Shown here: positions 14,595 to 25,782 of the stretch, in pieces
Numbering within the stretch: position 1 is the first letter of the stretch
Layout of the letters: each line of letters starts with the position of its first letter
Notes under the pieces: generated by a model
What the model was told of the DNA's origin: nothing
Database searches by the model: none
Seen by the model: only the letters and a program-made list of their open reading frames with translations
Program-made: the position numbers and the translations under genes
DNA from: Rickettsia canadensis str. McKiel
GTDB taxonomy: Bacteria; Pseudomonadota; Alphaproteobacteria; Rickettsiales; Rickettsiaceae
Length of the DNA stretch: 64,000 bases
Assembly (NCBI RefSeq): GCF_000014345.1
Contig: NC_009879.1
Coordinates: forward strand, 945,501-1,009,500
Reading direction: 5' to 3'

Positions 14595-15680
14595 CTAAGT
14601 TATAAAATCAAAATCCTGGCCGGCTTTAATATATGTTCTAATACGGCTCATGAGATTTTGAAAATATGTTAAATTATGCCATGTCATTAGCATAGAGCCA
14701 AGTATTTCACCGATTTTCACTAAGTAATGCAGATAAGCTTTACTATAGTTTTTACAAGCAGGACATAGGCAATCATACTCAAGTGGCTCGTCATCATCAG
14801 CATATTTGCTATTGCGGATATTGACCGTACCGTATTTGGTAAAAGCCTGACCGTTACGACCTGAACGAGTCGGGATTACGCAGTCGAACATGTCAATACC
14901 TCTACTAACAGCACCAATAATATCTGCAGGTTTACCTACTCCCATTAAATAACACGGCTTATTTTGAGGTAGAAAATTAGGAGTATAATCAAGCACTTTA
15001 AACATAAGTTCTTGCCCTTCGCCTACTGCAAGCCCGCCTATAGCATAACCTTCAAAATCAAGCTTTACTAAGTCTTTAGCCGATTGCTCACGTAATTCTT
15101 GGTAAACACTACCTTGAATAATGCCGAATTGTGCGTAACCCTCCCTCTTAACAAAAGCCTTTCGTGATCTATCTGCCCATCTAGTCGTTAATTGTACAGA
15201 AGTTTTAGCCTCTTCAAAAGTTGCAGGATAAGCCGTACATTCATCAAAAGCCATAGTGATCGTGCTACCAAGTAAATATTGTATTTCGGTAGAACGTTCA
15301 GGCGTTAGCATATATTTATCACCGTTAATATGGGAGCTAAAACTTACTCCCTCTTCGGTTATCTTGCATAATTTTGATAACGACATTACCTGAAAACCAC
15401 CGGAATCGGTTAATATAGGTTTATGCCAGTTCATAAATTTATGCAAACCGCCAAGGCGTGCTATACGCTCACTACTAGGTTGCAGCATTAAATGGTAAGT
15501 ATTGCCAAGAAGTATATCGGCACCTGTTTCAGCTACCGATTCAGACAGCATGGCTTTAATAGTGCCTCGTGTACCGACCGGCATAAAAGCAGGGGTACGA
15601 ATTTCACCGTGTGCAGTTGTGATAACACCGCTTCTAGCTTTTTTATGCATCTGATGAATATTAAATGAAAATTTTGACAC
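14595..15680 (-). CDS. tgt: tRNA-guanine (queuine/preQ1) transglycosylase Tgt
   Basis: Exchanges G34 of GUN-anticodon tRNAs for the queuosine precursor. The 361-residue length is a little under the usual ~375. Seen are [11 protein letters not shown], the catalytic region [11 protein letters not shown], the [13 protein letters not shown] block, the nucleophile region [16 protein letters not shown], and the zinc site [10 protein letters not shown] with the later MLMTWHNL histidine. All key residues look intact. It is followed, in the direction of transcription, by the restriction-modification gene after a gap of about 110 bases. Confidence 0.95.
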   Translation of the reverse strand: MSKFSFNIHQMHKKARSGVITTAHGEIRTPAFMPVGTRGTIKAMLSESVAETGADILLGNTYHLMLQPSSERIARLGGLHKFMNWHKPILTDSGGFQVMSLSKLCKITEEGVSFSSHINGDKYMLTPERSTEIQYLLGSTITMAFDECTAYPATFEEAKTSVQLTTRWADRSRKAFVKREGYAQFGIIQGSVYQELREQSAKDLVKLDFEGYAIGGLAVGEGQELMFKVLDYTPNFLPQNKPCYLMGVGKPADIIGAVSRGIDMFDCVIPTRSGRNGQAFTKYGTVNIRNSKYADDDEPLEYDCLCPACKNYSKAYLHYLVKIGEILGSMLMTWHNLTYFQNLMSRIRTYIKAGQDFDFIT

Positions 15681-15724
15681 TAAAATAACTGCTTTTTATT
15701 TTAGACAGTATTTTAGCATAAATT

Positions 15725-16700
15725 AAACCTGATCACCAAGCATATTATAAATTTCTTGCATATATTTATGCTTTAGCCAAATCTCAAGATTACCGATAAT
15801 ATAAAGGTTATAGCTCTACTAATACCAACGTTTAAGACATTTGGCTTTATCGGTCATAACATTTTTTGGCCACAAATCTTGAGGATGTTGCACCATAATA
15901 ACCGTGTCTGCCTCTTTATCTTAAAAAGCATGATATAGTACCGATATTACTATTAGAAAAATTACTAACTTTATTTTCCAGACTAAGTTTGTATACTTTT
16001 TACTTTAACCTAAATTTCATATAAGAACTATAATTTTTATACATGGTTATATTATGTAGATTTGATTTAATCATTGAGTAGAATTATCTTGTTCAAAAAG
16101 GAATTTTAATAAGAATCAGATTTCTGTAAAAATCATTTTATTATCAAAAGCAATCTTATTACATATTTCAAACATTGGGTTTTGACATCTTATATGCACC
16201 AATAAAAGAAAACCTAAGGTAATATTACCGTATCTTTCTGATACAAAGAATTACGATCTGCTAAGTGTTGTACTGAAACTTCAGAAGACACCCAGGCTGA
16301 ATAATATACTTTAAGCTTTTGACAAAGCTTACCTATCAATGCTTGAACCTACACACCAAATACTATAACATTTTTTGATTTGTAAATAACTTACTGCATA
16401 TTGTGGAGGTAGTTTGTCCTGCTTCATCAACAATAAGCTGAGCAAGATTATTATGGCTAAAATGTTTTAACATATTATCAAATGAATGAAAAAAGTTATT
16501 GAGACAACCGATACCATAAATAAAAAAGTTTTTGTCACACGGCTTCAGGTTCTATATTACAAAATTTTCCATGCATTATTTCAGAAAATAAACTTAAACT
16601 ATCCCAAAAATTACAACGATTAGCATTTATAAATATATGATGTAGTTTAGTTGCTTGAATAAATAGAAATATCTAAGTATGAGACTAGAATTAAGTAAAC
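15725..16700 (-). pseudogene. Decayed superfamily 1 helicase (UPF1/Dna2-like, AAA_11/AAA_12 type)
   Basis: Minus-strand translation across many stops gives helicase motifs in order: LIVDEAGQTT (Walker B, DEAxQ) near 16420, then NVIVFG-V-QALIGKL (motif III, 'VxGDxxQLxP'), SEVSVQHLADRNSLYQKDTV, and later NIGTI...EADTVIMVQHP (motif V, 'GTxHxFQGxExDxVI') near 15900. No intact frame longer than about 60 codons remains. The N-terminal Walker A part is missing. This fills most of the gap between tgt and the thiolase pseudogene. Confidence 0.6.
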
Positions 16701-16736
16701 AACTTTTTTGTTTATTAATTTATATTTAAATTATAG

Positions 16737-17895
16737 TTAAACCGCTGCAACACACATAGCCATACCGCCCACCGATACACAAAGTAACTAAGTCTTTTTT
16801 GGCTTTGGCTTCTTCGCAAGTTGTGTATTAGAGTAATAAGTACACGCCTCTGCCGCTTGCCCCGATTCGGATGCCCGATTGCTATTGCTCCCCATTAATA
16901 TTCTTTATTCATATCCCATTTTATCTAACGATTTACATAAATACTTTGGGCAGCAAATGCCTCATTAACCTCGATCACTTCTAAATCATCGACGCTCCAG
17001 CCTACTTTACTTAAAGCTTTTTTCGATGCAGGAACAGGGACAACACCCATAATATTTCACCCCCCGGATGAAGCATAAGAGACAATACAAGCGAGCTGCG
17101 TTAAATTATGCTTTTTCAAAGCTTTTTTGGAAAACTACTATAGCATACTGTACCGTCATTGATTAAAGAAGCATTACTAACTGTCACTACACCGTTTTTA
17201 TCAAAAGCAGGGTGTAATTTTTACTTAGAATTTCAAGGCTGGTATCAGGTCTTACCGTTTCATCATGATCAAACAAACTAGCAGTTTTCTTCATCATTAC
17301 TTCAATAGGTAGAATTTCATCTTTAAATATTCCTCCTGCCCTAGCTTTCACTGCTTTCTTATAAGAACTTAAAGCAAATTCGTCCTACTCTTGTCTGCTA
17401 ATATTAAACTACTTCGAGATATTTTCGTTAGTAATCCCCATCAATACTCCTAAAAATACATCTGTTAACCCGTCCTAACATTAAATCAACCATTTTAGTA
17501 TCACCGAAGTTAACTTCTGCTCTAATATAGCTGCCATACAGTGACATTCTCCTGCATAACGATTTTATTATAGCCTATCATAATTGAGTTTGCAGTAAGT
17601 ACTACACTTTTAAAACCTGAGCCACATACTTTATTAATCGCATAGAGCCCCGCACTTCTTTCGGTATTCCTTGCATGAATCAGAGTTTGGCTTGCCGGAT
17701 TCTGTGCCACTACCACCTGTTATTACTGGTCCAAGTATTACTTCATTTACTAAAGCAGGGTCGATTTTGCTGTTTTATATCATATATTTTATTAAATGAG
17801 CAGCCAAGCATAGGCGCTAAAATAGTACTAAGGCTACCCATAAACGAACCAAAAGCTGTCCCTTTTGCATGGGTTATATAAACAGGTTTTGTCAT
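16737..17895 (-). pseudogene. Decayed acetyl-CoA acetyltransferase (thiolase)
   Basis: The minus strand reads MTKPVYITHAKGTAFGSFMG at 17895, then INKVCGSGFKSVVLTANSIM at about 17560-17640 (family INKVCGSGLKAV with the nucleophile Cys), and ends with GGMAMCVAAV and TAA at 16737-16739 (family GGGMGIAMxxE C-terminus). Several stops and frameshifts break it; one open piece of 64 codons covers 17522-17716. The size (~1160 bases) fits a full 390-codon thiolase. Loss removes acetoacetyl-CoA formation by this gene. Confidence 0.85.
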
Positions 17896-18190
17896 GGTAT
17901 ATATTCCTTAAATAACTTATTATTGTTTATCAAATAACTAATATGTCCGCCTTTTACTTCTATCAGCTTAGAATTTTTTAATAATTTTTGCAAAGGTAAA
18001 ATGTTATAAACCACCCTTAGATATATCCTGACATAAGCCAATTTTCTATTCTAAATACTAATTCTTGCTCCTTATCGTAAGTTATAGAGAAAAATTTATT
18101 TAGTATGAAAATAATCAGAAAATAAAAGAAAAAATAAAATTTGAATATGAATTTTAGGAATGTTTCATTATGCATATTGGTAAATTAATT

Positions 18191-18270
18191 TGTCATCCCG
18201 CGACTTGATCACGGGATCGAGTCTTTTTTAATATTTTACTAGATACTGTGATCAAGCCACGGTATGACAT
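18191..18270. repeat. Intergenic palindrome (GATCACGGGATC family)
   Basis: Arms TGTCATCCCGCGACTTGATC and GATCAAGCCACGGTATGACA pair with a few mismatches around a ~40-base AT-rich loop. Related copies are at 20094, 25174, 41631 and 56881. Apart from this, 17896-18435 shows nothing coding. Confidence 0.8.
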
Positions 18271-18435
18271 TGGTTAAATAAATAATACAACACCCTAAAT
18301 ACTCAGTTTGCATTACTATATTACCAGATTCTAAATTATTTATTACCAAGCTTATATGTTGTTGTATTATGATAGAGGTCAAAATATTCCTGTAGTTTAT
18401 TAGAATTGAGAGTATCTTAATCTTATATTAAATCC

Positions 18436-18464
18436 TTGACAAAAGGCTAATTATATTGTATAAG
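18436..18464 (+). promoter_or_regulatory. tlcE promoter with leader hairpin
   Basis: A -35 TTGACA (18436-18441), exactly 17 bases, then -10 TATAAG (18459-18464). The predicted leader of about 110 bases contains an inverted pair CTTTAGA / TCTAAAG (about 18472-18510) and ends with AGGGA before the tlcE ATG. This is the clearest sigma70-like promoter in the window. Confidence 0.75.
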
Positions 18465-18580
18465 CTCAGCACCTTTAGAATGTAATAACAGTATATAGGC
18501 TCTAAAGTTTTAGGGGAAATATCTTTTCATCATAAAATCTTGAAGTGCTTAAGTTTTTTTTTTGTCCTTAGGGATTTATA

Positions 18581-20080
18581 ATGCTAAGTACCTCATCACG
18601 ATCGTTTAAAAGCAAATTTAGAGCGGCATTTTGGCCTGTGCATAGTTACGAACTTGGAAAGTTTATTCCAATGAGTACCTTAATGTTTTGTATTTTATTT
18701 AATCAAAATGTTTTACGAATCTTAAAAGATAGTATTTTAATCTCTGAGATTAGTGCAGAAATAGCAGGTTTTGCCAAAGTGTACTGTGTTACACCTGCTG
18801 CTGTTTTATTCGTGATTATTTATGCTAAAACAATTAATCACCTTACTTTTGAAAAGATCTTTTATTATTTAAGTACATTTTTTATCAGCTTTTTTGTTTT
18901 ATTTGCTTTCGTTATTTATCCTAATATCCATATTTTTCATGTACATCCCGATAATTTAGCTGATTGGATGAAGAGTTATCCTCATTTTAAGTGGTATATA
19001 TCACTAGTAGGTCATTGGGGTTATATAGTATACTATAGCCTTGCCGAGCTGTGGCCTAATATTTTTTATGTATTATTATTTTGGCAGTTTGCTAATGAAC
19101 TTACTACTACCGAAGAAGCAAAAAGATTCTATACTCTTTTTTCGTTATTTGGCAACTCTTCTTTAATATTAGTTGGCTTTTTAATGATGAATCTATCATC
19201 AGAAGATACTATTATTAAGAAGTTTATGAGTATTTCGGATAGTAAAATCACTTTAGTTCAAGTATCCACAATAATTGTGGCAATTGTTGCTATTATTTGT
19301 TGTTTACTAGTCATGTTTATTAGTAAAAATGTTTTTACTAACCCATTATTTTACGCTAAAGCAAAAAGCGGCAGATCAACTTCAGAACGTATGGGATTAA
19401 TTAAAAGCTTTAAATATATTGCAAAATCAAAATATTTATGGCTTCTTTTAATTTGTTCTGCAACTTTTGGGTTCGCTATTAACTTAGTTGAAGCCGTATG
19501 GAAAGCAAAAATTAAGGAGTTATATCCAACCGTAAATACTTACGCTGAATTTAACAGTCTGTATATACTTTGGACAGGTGTTGCAATAATGGTTATGACC
19601 ATCATCGGTAATAATGTAATGCGTATGCATAATTGGTTTGTAGCGGCAGTAATTTCACCAGTTATAATAATGGTGACCGGCGTTTTGTTCTTTATACTTA
19701 TAGTATTTGATCAACAAATTTTATCATTATTTGACGGAGCAATTTTAATGTCACCTCTTGCTCTTGCAGTTTCGATTGGCGGTATTCAAAATATTTTAGC
19801 TAAAGGTACTAAATATTCTATATGGGATACTTCAAGAGAAATGTTATATATCCCACTTGATGAAGAACTGAAAACTAAAGGCAAAGCTGCTGTTGACGTG
19901 ATAAGTGCGAAAGTCGGCAAATCCTCTAGCGGTCTTGTACAATCTATTATTTTTACTTTAGTTCCAACCGCTACTTTTACTTCAATCTCACCAATTTTAA
20001 TGGTAGTGTTTACTTTTGTATGCTTAGCGTGGATTTATGCAGTAAGGAAAATATATTTTGAATATCAAAAAATAGCATAA
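18581..20080 (+). CDS. tlcE: ATP/ADP translocase family protein (Tlc5-type)
   Basis: Member of the NTT/Tlc nucleotide transporter family used by Rickettsia to exchange metabolites with the host cytosol. The 499 residues have about 12 hydrophobic segments. Family signatures include the N-terminal FWPVHSYELGKFIPMS, LRILKDSILI (family LRxxKDxxxx), WPNIFYVLLFWQFANE, AKRFYTLFSLFGN, and LAKGTKYSIWDTSREMLYIP near 410-430. The sequence matches my memory of the fifth R. prowazekii paralogue closely. Known work on paralogues shows Tlc1 is the ATP/ADP exchanger while Tlc4 and Tlc5 carry other nucleotides (GTP/GDP reported for Tlc5), so substrate here is inferred from paralogy. It has its own promoter and is flanked by palindromic repeats. 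Confidence 0.93.
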   Translation: MLSTSSRSFKSKFRAAFWPVHSYELGKFIPMSTLMFCILFNQNVLRILKDSILISEISAEIAGFAKVYCVTPAAVLFVIIYAKTINHLTFEKIFYYLSTFFISFFVLFAFVIYPNIHIFHVHPDNLADWMKSYPHFKWYISLVGHWGYIVYYSLAELWPNIFYVLLFWQFANELTTTEEAKRFYTLFSLFGNSSLILVGFLMMNLSSEDTIIKKFMSISDSKITLVQVSTIIVAIVAIICCLLVMFISKNVFTNPLFYAKAKSGRSTSERMGLIKSFKYIAKSKYLWLLLICSATFGFAINLVEAVWKAKIKELYPTVNTYAEFNSLYILWTGVAIMVMTIIGNNVMRMHNWFVAAVISPVIIMVTGVLFFILIVFDQQILSLFDGAILMSPLALAVSIGGIQNILAKGTKYSIWDTSREMLYIPLDEELKTKGKAAVDVISAKVGKSSSGLVQSIIFTLVPTATFTSISPILMVVFTFVCLAWIYAVRKIYFEYQKIA

Positions 20081-20093
20081 AATAAATTATTCT

Positions 20094-20190
20094 CACCCTG
20101 TGACTTGATCACGTGGTCCAGTAGAAATACTAAAATTATTAACATTTTAAGTTATTTTCTAGATACTGTGGTCAAGCCACGGTATAACAC
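20094..20190. repeat. Intergenic palindrome (GATCACGGGATC family)
   Basis: Arms ACCCTGTGACTTGATCACGT and ACTGTGGTCAAGCCACGGTA flank an AT-rich loop; begins 14 bases after the tlcE stop and may act as its transcription end. The following 20191-20533 contains only an unrecognised remnant; short readable pieces such as PLKFAIACAAGIMETL at about 20390-20440 are followed by stops. Confidence 0.75.
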
Positions 20191-20533
20191 ATAGAATTTT
20201 TCATAAATTTTGCTATAATAATGGAACGTTCTAACTCAATATCTAATGGTTTATAATTATTTTGAATAATCAGATAATCATTATTTACTCATCGTAAATG
20301 ATATAGTAAACAATAATTATAATGTATGGTGAGCTTGCAGTAGTAGGAAGCATGTGCTGTTGGAATTGATGTAGTAGTACGCTTGATACACCTTTGAAAT
20401 TTGCTATTGCATGCGCTGCAGGAATAATGGAAACATTGACTGCAATTAAAGTAGCAGAAGTCTGTTATATATTGGAATAAATATCTAAGCACAATATAAT
20501 AATAACATATTTTGCATGAATTTAAAATTAAAT

Positions 20534-21430
20534 TTAACCACTATTCAAAGCATTTTTTAGTCTAATTTTGACTTGTTTTAAAGAACGAGGAGTTGCGTCC
20601 GTAACTTCAATTTCAATATTTTCTGAAATATTTATTCTAGTACCGATAGCAGGAACGCTACCAACTCTAGTTAGAACTAATCCACCTATCGTATCAAACT
20701 CATCATCATTTTTTAGTTTTTCTCCTATTATTTCTTCAAGCACTTCCACTTCAACACGTGCATTTAAAATAATTGTTGAGTTATTAATAACCTTTAAATT
20801 ATCACTATCTAATTGCTGATCATGTTCATCATCAATTCGGCCTACTATTTCTTCTATAAGGTCTTCAATAGTAACTAAACCGTCAGTACCACCGTACTCA
20901 TCAACAACTATTGCGATATGCGTTCTCTCACGACGCATTTTTGTTAGCAAATCTAATAATTTCATAGAAGGAGCTGCAATTATATGCTTACGTATAAGCT
21001 TTTTTAAACACCCATTTTGCTTTGTAGCAAATGCTTTAAATAAATCCTTAATATGTATGAATCCTACTACATTATCCAAAGTACCGTCATATATAAGAGT
21101 TCGTGCATGAAGAACTTTTAACTTAATAGACTCACTTAATTCTTCTAGATTTGTAGTTAATTTTATTGCCGCAATATCAGAACGGGGTACCATTATATCT
21201 GCAATAGTCTTATCTTTTATCTTCAGTAAATTAGCAAAAATATTACACTCATCTAAAGTCATTTTTTGATTATTAATTTTAAGGCGTTTTATGACACCAA
21301 AAAAATTATCGGGTGTTTTTGTTTGTCTAAAAAAATTTTTGATTGGAGAGAATAATTTTCGTATAGCAAAAATTAACTTATTATTGTGATTTTTTTTACT
21401 AGAATCTTCTTTTTTTGAAGATTTGAACAT
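20534..21430 (-). CDS. tlyC: CBS-domain CorC/HlyC-type protein TlyC
   Basis: A 298-residue protein with a basic N-terminus, a tandem CBS pair (about 70-200; [54 protein letters not shown]) and a C-terminal CorC_HlyC domain (about 215-295). The DUF21 membrane domain of full CNNM proteins is absent. Rickettsial TlyC orthologues have been called hemolysins and linked to phagosome escape; the domain plan is equally that of CorC, a magnesium/cobalt homeostasis factor, so the haemolytic role is not shown by sequence. It starts 16 bases after ybeY, as in many proteobacteria. Confidence 0.92.
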   Translation of the reverse strand: MFKSSKKEDSSKKNHNNKLIFAIRKLFSPIKNFFRQTKTPDNFFGVIKRLKINNQKMTLDECNIFANLLKIKDKTIADIMVPRSDIAAIKLTTNLEELSESIKLKVLHARTLIYDGTLDNVVGFIHIKDLFKAFATKQNGCLKKLIRKHIIAAPSMKLLDLLTKMRRERTHIAIVVDEYGGTDGLVTIEDLIEEIVGRIDDEHDQQLDSDNLKVINNSTIILNARVEVEVLEEIIGEKLKNDDEFDTIGGLVLTRVGSVPAIGTRINISENIEIEVTDATPRSLKQVKIRLKNALNSG

Positions 21431-21446
21431 AAATTTTTTTATTTAG

Positions 21447-21965
21447 TTAATAAGGGGAAGCAATACCAAAATATGATAATATTTCAATTTCTAGATTTTC
21501 CATAATATTTGCTTCTGTATCATTTTGATGATCGAATCCAATTAAATGTAAAATACTATGTATTAAAAGATGAATAAAATGATTTTCAGAAGTTTTTTGT
21601 TGCTCATATGACTCATTATATATTACCTCATAACAAAATGCTATATCACCTAAATGCATATAATCATAGCCAATTAACAATTCAAGTTTAGGACTAACAT
21701 TACTAAAACATAAATCTTGCCAATTTAATTTGTTGCTTGGAAAAGAAAGCACGTTAGTAGCTTTGTCTATATTACGAAATTGTTTGTTTAAGGTCAATAT
21801 TTCTGCAGTATTTGTGAGTAAAATTGATAATTCAAATTGTTTTATTTTACTAAAATTATCAAATCGCAATAAAACATTTTGAGTTACTTTTTTAATTAAT
21901 GCTTTATTTATTTGTTTATGCTCACGCCATTTGTCGTAATTTCTTATAATTTCTACATTTATCAT
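21447..21965 (-). CDS. ybeY: Endoribonuclease YbeY
   Basis: Metal-dependent single-strand endoribonuclease for 16S rRNA 3' maturation and ribosome quality control. The 172 residues hold the signature [11 protein letters not shown] with H136, H140 and H146 in the HX3HX5H pattern, plus NVLSFP (71-76) and GDIAFCYEV (106-114) that typify the UPF0054 family. The gene is upstream of tlyC in one transcript; the ybeY-corC order is widely conserved. Confidence 0.95.
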   Translation of the reverse strand: MINVEIIRNYDKWREHKQINKALIKKVTQNVLLRFDNFSKIKQFELSILLTNTAEILTLNKQFRNIDKATNVLSFPSNKLNWQDLCFSNVSPKLELLIGYDYMHLGDIAFCYEVIYNESYEQQKTSENHFIHLLIHSILHLIGFDHQNDTEANIMENLEIEILSYFGIASPY

Positions 21966-21998
21966 TTTCTTATGTTTTAAGCATTGTTGTACGACTCT

Positions 21999-22128
21999 TT
22001 GTCATTCCAGCGCAAGCGTGAATTCGTAAAAATAACCTTAATATAGGTACATATTTGACAAAATAAACATATAAAAATTTGTTTTTATATGTTTTTCCTG
22101 GATTTCCGCTTTCACGGGCATGACATCA
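21999..22128. repeat. Intergenic palindromic repeat (CATTCCCGC family)
   Basis: TTGTCATTCCAGCGCAAGCG at the left and CTTTCACGGGCATGACAT at the right pair imperfectly; inner part contains TTGACAAAATAAACATATAA and its complement. Lies between ybeY and lipA. Confidence 0.8.
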
Positions 22129-22154
22129 ATTGCCTTTATAATCATACACATATC

Positions 22155-23045
22155 TCAAGATACCAGTGATTGCCGGTAATTTTGTTTTAATTTTTGAAAA
22201 TCTTCGTCAGCATGATATGAAGAACGGGTTAACGGACTTGCAGAAACCATTAAAAATCCTTTTGTTCTTGCTACTCGCTCTAGGTATTTAAACTCTTCAG
22301 GAGTAACATATTTTGCGACCTCTGCATGATCTTTGGTAGGTTGCAGATACTGCCCGATAGTTAGAAAATCGACCTTTGCTTCTCTTAAATCATCCATAAC
22401 TTGTATTACTTCGCTTATTTTTTCACCAAGTCCTACCATCATACCAGATTTTGTAAAAATTTCAGAAGATAATTTTTTGATACTATGAAGTAAGCTTAAA
22501 GAGTTATAATATCTAGCTCCTGGTCTAATCGTTTTGTATAAAGATGGGACTGTTTCAACATTATGGTTAAAAACATCAGGCTTTGAATGAGCTATTATTT
22601 CAGCTGCTCCTTCTTTTCTTAAAAAATCAGGAGTTAGAATCTCAACAGTAGTATTTGGTGATGATTTTCTAATTTCATTAATACACTCCGCAAAGTGTAA
22701 AGCTCCACCATCCTCAAGATCATCACGATCAACCGAAGTAATTACTACATGCTTCAGATTTAATTTCTGCACTGCTTCAGCAAGTCTTTGAGGTTCATGT
22801 GGATCAAGCAAATCAGGTCTACCTGTTTTGACATTACAAAACCTGCAAGCTCTAGTACAAACCGAACCTAAAATCATCATGGTTGCATGTTTTTTTGACC
22901 AGCATTCACCGATATTAGGGCAAGCTGCTTCCTCGCACACTGTATTTAATCTCAGATTTTTTATTAAATCTTTTGTATTATAGTACTCTACAGAATTAGG
23001 AGCTTTTACTTTGATCCAATCAGGTCGTTTATTTAAATTAGCCAT
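22155..23045 (-). CDS. lipA: Lipoyl synthase LipA
   Basis: Radical-SAM enzyme inserting two sulfurs into octanoyl groups on 2-oxoacid dehydrogenases and glycine cleavage H protein. Both iron-sulfur cluster sites are intact: auxiliary cluster C37-X4-C42-X5-C48 in [12 protein letters not shown] and radical-SAM C63-X3-C67-X2-C70 in CTRACRFC. The C-terminal region has [14 protein letters not shown] with the conserved RSSYH serine ligand. The 296-residue length is normal. The start overlaps glyA by 8 bases, so the two are one transcript. Confidence 0.97.
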   Translation of the reverse strand: MANLNKRPDWIKVKAPNSVEYYNTKDLIKNLRLNTVCEEAACPNIGECWSKKHATMMILGSVCTRACRFCNVKTGRPDLLDPHEPQRLAEAVQKLNLKHVVITSVDRDDLEDGGALHFAECINEIRKSSPNTTVEILTPDFLRKEGAAEIIAHSKPDVFNHNVETVPSLYKTIRPGARYYNSLSLLHSIKKLSSEIFTKSGMMVGLGEKISEVIQVMDDLREAKVDFLTIGQYLQPTKDHAEVAKYVTPEEFKYLERVARTKGFLMVSASPLTRSSYHADEDFQKLKQNYRQSLVS

Positions 23046-24300
23046 AGAAAGGAAATAATTTAATTAATTGTGTCACTTCAGTTAATACTTTCTGCTCAGC
23101 CTTACTATTATCTTCATTATTTTTGCATCCATCTAAAATATCTGCTATCATATGAGCAACTAATACAAAATCCTTTTCTTTAAACCCTCTAGTAGTGCAT
23201 GCGGGAGTACCGAGCCTAATGCCTGAAGTAATAAAAGGCGAAGTTTTATCAAACGGAATAGTATTTTTATTGCATGTAATACCTGCTCTATCTAAAGAAT
23301 TAGCAGCAAGTTTACCTGTGATTCCGTCTTTACGCAAATCCACTAAAACAATATGATTGTCGGTACCACCTGTTAATATATCATATCCTCTTTCTTGTAA
23401 GATCCTTGCTAAAGCTTCAGCGTTACTTATAACTTGCTGAATATAACTTTTATATTTAGGCTGTAATGCTTCTTGGAAAGCTACGGCTTTTGCAGCAATG
23501 ACATGCATTAACGGTCCACCCTGCAATCCCGGAAATAATGCAGAATTTATCTTTTTTCCAATCTCTTCATCATTAGATAAAATTAAACCGCCTCTTGGAC
23601 CTCGCAATGTTTTATGAGTAGTAGAGGTAACAATATGTGCAAAGGCAAGCGGGCTTTGATGCTCACCTGTGGCAACGAGTCCTGCAATATGAGCAATATC
23701 TGCCATGAAATACGCTCCAACTTTATCCGCAATTTCTCTAAATTTTGCAAAATCAATATTACGAGGATAAGCAGAAAAACCTGCTATAAGTAATTTTGGC
23801 TTATGTAAATCAGCTAACCTCTCAATTTCATTATAATCAATTAAATAAGTCTCTTTATTTAAGCTATAAGAAACGGCATTAAACCATTTACCGGATATAT
23901 TAGGGGCTGCACCGTGCGTTAGATGTCCGCCACTATCTAAGGACATACCAAGAATTGTATCTCCAGGCTGTAACAAAGCAAGATACACAGCTTGGTTTGC
24001 TTGTGAGCCTGAATGAGGTTGCACATTTGCATATTTGCAATTAAATAATTTCTTTGCTCGCTCTATAGCTAAGTTTTCAGCTTTATCGACTTCCTCACAA
24101 CCGTTATAGAAACGCTTACTCGGATACCCTTCTGCATATTTATTAGTTAGAATTGACCCTTGAGCTTCAAGAACCGCAGGACTTATGAAATTCTCTGATG
24201 CAATAAGCTCGATTACGCTACTTTGACGTATCTTTTCATGCTTTATTATTTCATCAATGTCTTTATCCGTTTCATGTAAATTATTATTAAAAATATTCAT
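23038..24300 (-). CDS. glyA: Serine hydroxymethyltransferase GlyA
   Basis: PLP enzyme interconverting serine and glycine and feeding one-carbon units to folate. The 420-residue length is standard. Seen are [46 protein letters not shown], and the PLP-lysine motif [15 protein letters not shown]. All catalytic residues appear present. It leads the glyA-lipA pair. A repeat of the CATTCCCGC family precedes it. Confidence 0.97.
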   Translation of the reverse strand: MNIFNNNLHETDKDIDEIIKHEKIRQSSVIELIASENFISPAVLEAQGSILTNKYAEGYPSKRFYNGCEEVDKAENLAIERAKKLFNCKYANVQPHSGSQANQAVYLALLQPGDTILGMSLDSGGHLTHGAAPNISGKWFNAVSYSLNKETYLIDYNEIERLADLHKPKLLIAGFSAYPRNIDFAKFREIADKVGAYFMADIAHIAGLVATGEHQSPLAFAHIVTSTTHKTLRGPRGGLILSNDEEIGKKINSALFPGLQGGPLMHVIAAKAVAFQEALQPKYKSYIQQVISNAEALARILQERGYDILTGGTDNHIVLVDLRKDGITGKLAANSLDRAGITCNKNTIPFDKTSPFITSGIRLGTPACTTRGFKEKDFVLVAHMIADILDGCKNNEDNSKAEQKVLTEVTQLIKLFPFYG

Positions 24301-24362
24301 TTATCCTCATGTGTTTTTGATTTTGTTGCAGACTACTACTAATTTCATTACCGTAACTCCTA

Positions 24363-24506
24363 TATCATTCCCACATAGGCAGGAATCCAGAAAAAATAAT
24401 CTTAATACCGGTACAAAAATTGTATATTAATTGACAAAATAAACCTGAAAAAACAAGTTGTTTAATATAGGTTTAACTGAATTTCTGCTTTCGCAGGAAT
24501 GACATA
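24363..24506. repeat. Intergenic palindromic repeat (CATTCCCGC family)
   Basis: Left arm ATCATTCCCACATAGGCAGG and right arm TCTGCTTTCGCAGGAATGAC, with an inner TTGACAAAATAAACCTGAAA and its complementary TTTAATATAGGTTTA. Lies between glyA and the esterase. Confidence 0.8.
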
Positions 24507-24510
24507 GGAG

Positions 24511-25158
24511 TCATGTAACAACGCAGCATTTATTTATAAAATTCAGTGCGATTTCAAGACCCCGCCCGTCTATTGAATGAGCAAGAGAAGTTAATTTATG
24601 TCCACTATGATCTATGTGCAACTTAGATAAATAGTTTGCAGCATTATACATTTCACTAACACTAACCACATCGTCAAGCTCCCCATGAATCAAGCATATA
24701 GGAGTAAGTTTATTATTAACTTCAGTTGGTGGAATTAATGCCCCTGAAAAACCTATAGTACAGAAAAACGGCTCTTGCTGAATCAGAGTTAAATATAAAC
24801 CAATCATTGTACCTTGGGAAAAACCGATAATGATAGTATCTTTGTTGGTTAGATTTAGCTCCTCTTGCTTTTGTTTTATTATATCCTCAAGAAGTTTAAT
24901 ATTACTTGCAATCAATCTAGCTATAATATACGGACTGCGATCTTGTAGGCTAAACCATTGCCTACCATATGGTGCCATGTCGTAAGGCTGGATTCCATGT
25001 GGTGAAATAAAATGACAATCAGGTAAATCATTTTTAATGTAAGGGACTAACCCTATTAAATCATGGCCGTCCGAACCAACACCATGCAGTAATACTACTA
25101 GCTTTTTTGGCGGCTGCTGGGTACTTGTTACTTCAGGGTATTCTAAATATTTGCTCAT
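24511..25158 (-). CDS. Carboxylesterase/phospholipase family alpha/beta hydrolase
   Basis: A 215-residue cytosolic-type hydrolase of the phospholipase/carboxylesterase (Abhydrolase_2) family. Visible are the oxyanion segment [13 protein letters not shown], the nucleophile elbow GFSQGTMIG (Ser near residue 115), [12 protein letters not shown] with the acid Asp, and the late AHSIDGRG His region. Substrate is not known; relatives deacylate small esters, lysophospholipids or thioesters. No signal peptide. Both ends are bordered by palindromic repeats. Confidence 0.88.
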   Translation of the reverse strand: MSKYLEYPEVTSTQQPPKKLVVLLHGVGSDGHDLIGLVPYIKNDLPDCHFISPHGIQPYDMAPYGRQWFSLQDRSPYIIARLIASNIKLLEDIIKQKQEELNLTNKDTIIIGFSQGTMIGLYLTLIQQEPFFCTIGFSGALIPPTEVNNKLTPICLIHGELDDVVSVSEMYNAANYLSKLHIDHSGHKLTSLAHSIDGRGLEIALNFINKCCVVT

Positions 25159-25173
25159 GTTTTTTCACAAAAT

Positions 25174-25243
25174 TGTCATATCGCGACTTAATCGAGAAAT
25201 CTAGTTAATAAATATTTGCCGGTGGTCAAGTCACGGGATGACA
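25174..25243. repeat. Intergenic palindrome (GATCACGGGATC family)
   Basis: TTGTCATATCGCGACTTAAT at the left pairs with GGTCAAGTCACGGGATGACA at the right. It lies between the glutaredoxin stop and the esterase start. Confidence 0.75.
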
Positions 25244-25252
25244 GTAACACCA

Positions 25253-25567
25253 TTACCTCTTCAATATCTTCTCAAGCGCACCATTATTGTGTAGCTCCGT
25301 TACAATATCACACCCACCAACTAATTCCCCGTTAATATATAACTGCGGAAATGTCGGCCAATCACTAAACTTCTTTAAATCTTCACGCAATTCCGGATCA
25401 GCAAGCACATTAATATCACGAAATTCTACATCTAATTTATTCAAAATAGCAACTACTTTAGCAGAAAAGCCGCACATTGGCGTTTCCTTAGTACCTTTCA
25501 TGAACAACACTACTTTATTATTTTTTACTTCACTTTTTATAAATTCAAAATTTTTATTTTCTAGCAT
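25253..25567 (-). CDS. grxD: Monothiol glutaredoxin (Grx4/GrxD type)
   Basis: Iron-sulfur carrier/monothiol glutaredoxin. The CGFS active site is present (MCGFS, C32), followed by the conserved WPTFPQLYINGELVGGCDI with the glutathione-contact residues. I start at the ATG at 25567 (MLENKNFEF, 104 residues); an in-frame TTG at 25579 would add four residues. Family members of 105-110 residues act with BolA in iron-sulfur trafficking. The gene is single and transcribed leftwards. Confidence 0.93.
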   Translation of the reverse strand: MLENKNFEFIKSEVKNNKVVLFMKGTKETPMCGFSAKVVAILNKLDVEFRDINVLADPELREDLKKFSDWPTFPQLYINGELVGGCDIVTELHNNGALEKILKR

Positions 25568-25639
25568 TTTAAGACTCAATAATTTATCTTCTAGGTTTTC
25601 TGTTGCACGTGTTTATTTACTATTTTAAGATATTTTTTA

Positions 25640-25715
25640 GCAAAAATTCATAAGATTTATACAGCAAAATATACCTATATTCAAAAAAAATCTTATAATT
25701 TTGTAGCAAAAAATA
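25640..25715. repeat. Inverted repeat with AAAATCTTATAATTTTG motif
   Basis: The short block AAAAATCTTATAATTTTGTA (25687-25706) is preceded by AAAAATTCATAAGATTTATA. Similar blocks recur at 28996-29022 and 31873-31932, always just upstream of a gene (nth, pgpA, XRE regulator). The element may be a small hairpin with transcriptional or mobile origin. Confidence 0.45.
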
Positions 25716-25782
25716 ACTAAAATAAAATCTTTTTAGAAATACTTACATTACAGAACCTAAAATACACTTTCTATAGCAAAAT

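Noticed and set aside
20289..20492. 67-residue Cys/Tyr-rich minus-strand frame
   Set aside because: Composition is atypical and no ribosome site is present; the plus strand reads like a decayed gene of unknown family, so I leave it unassigned.
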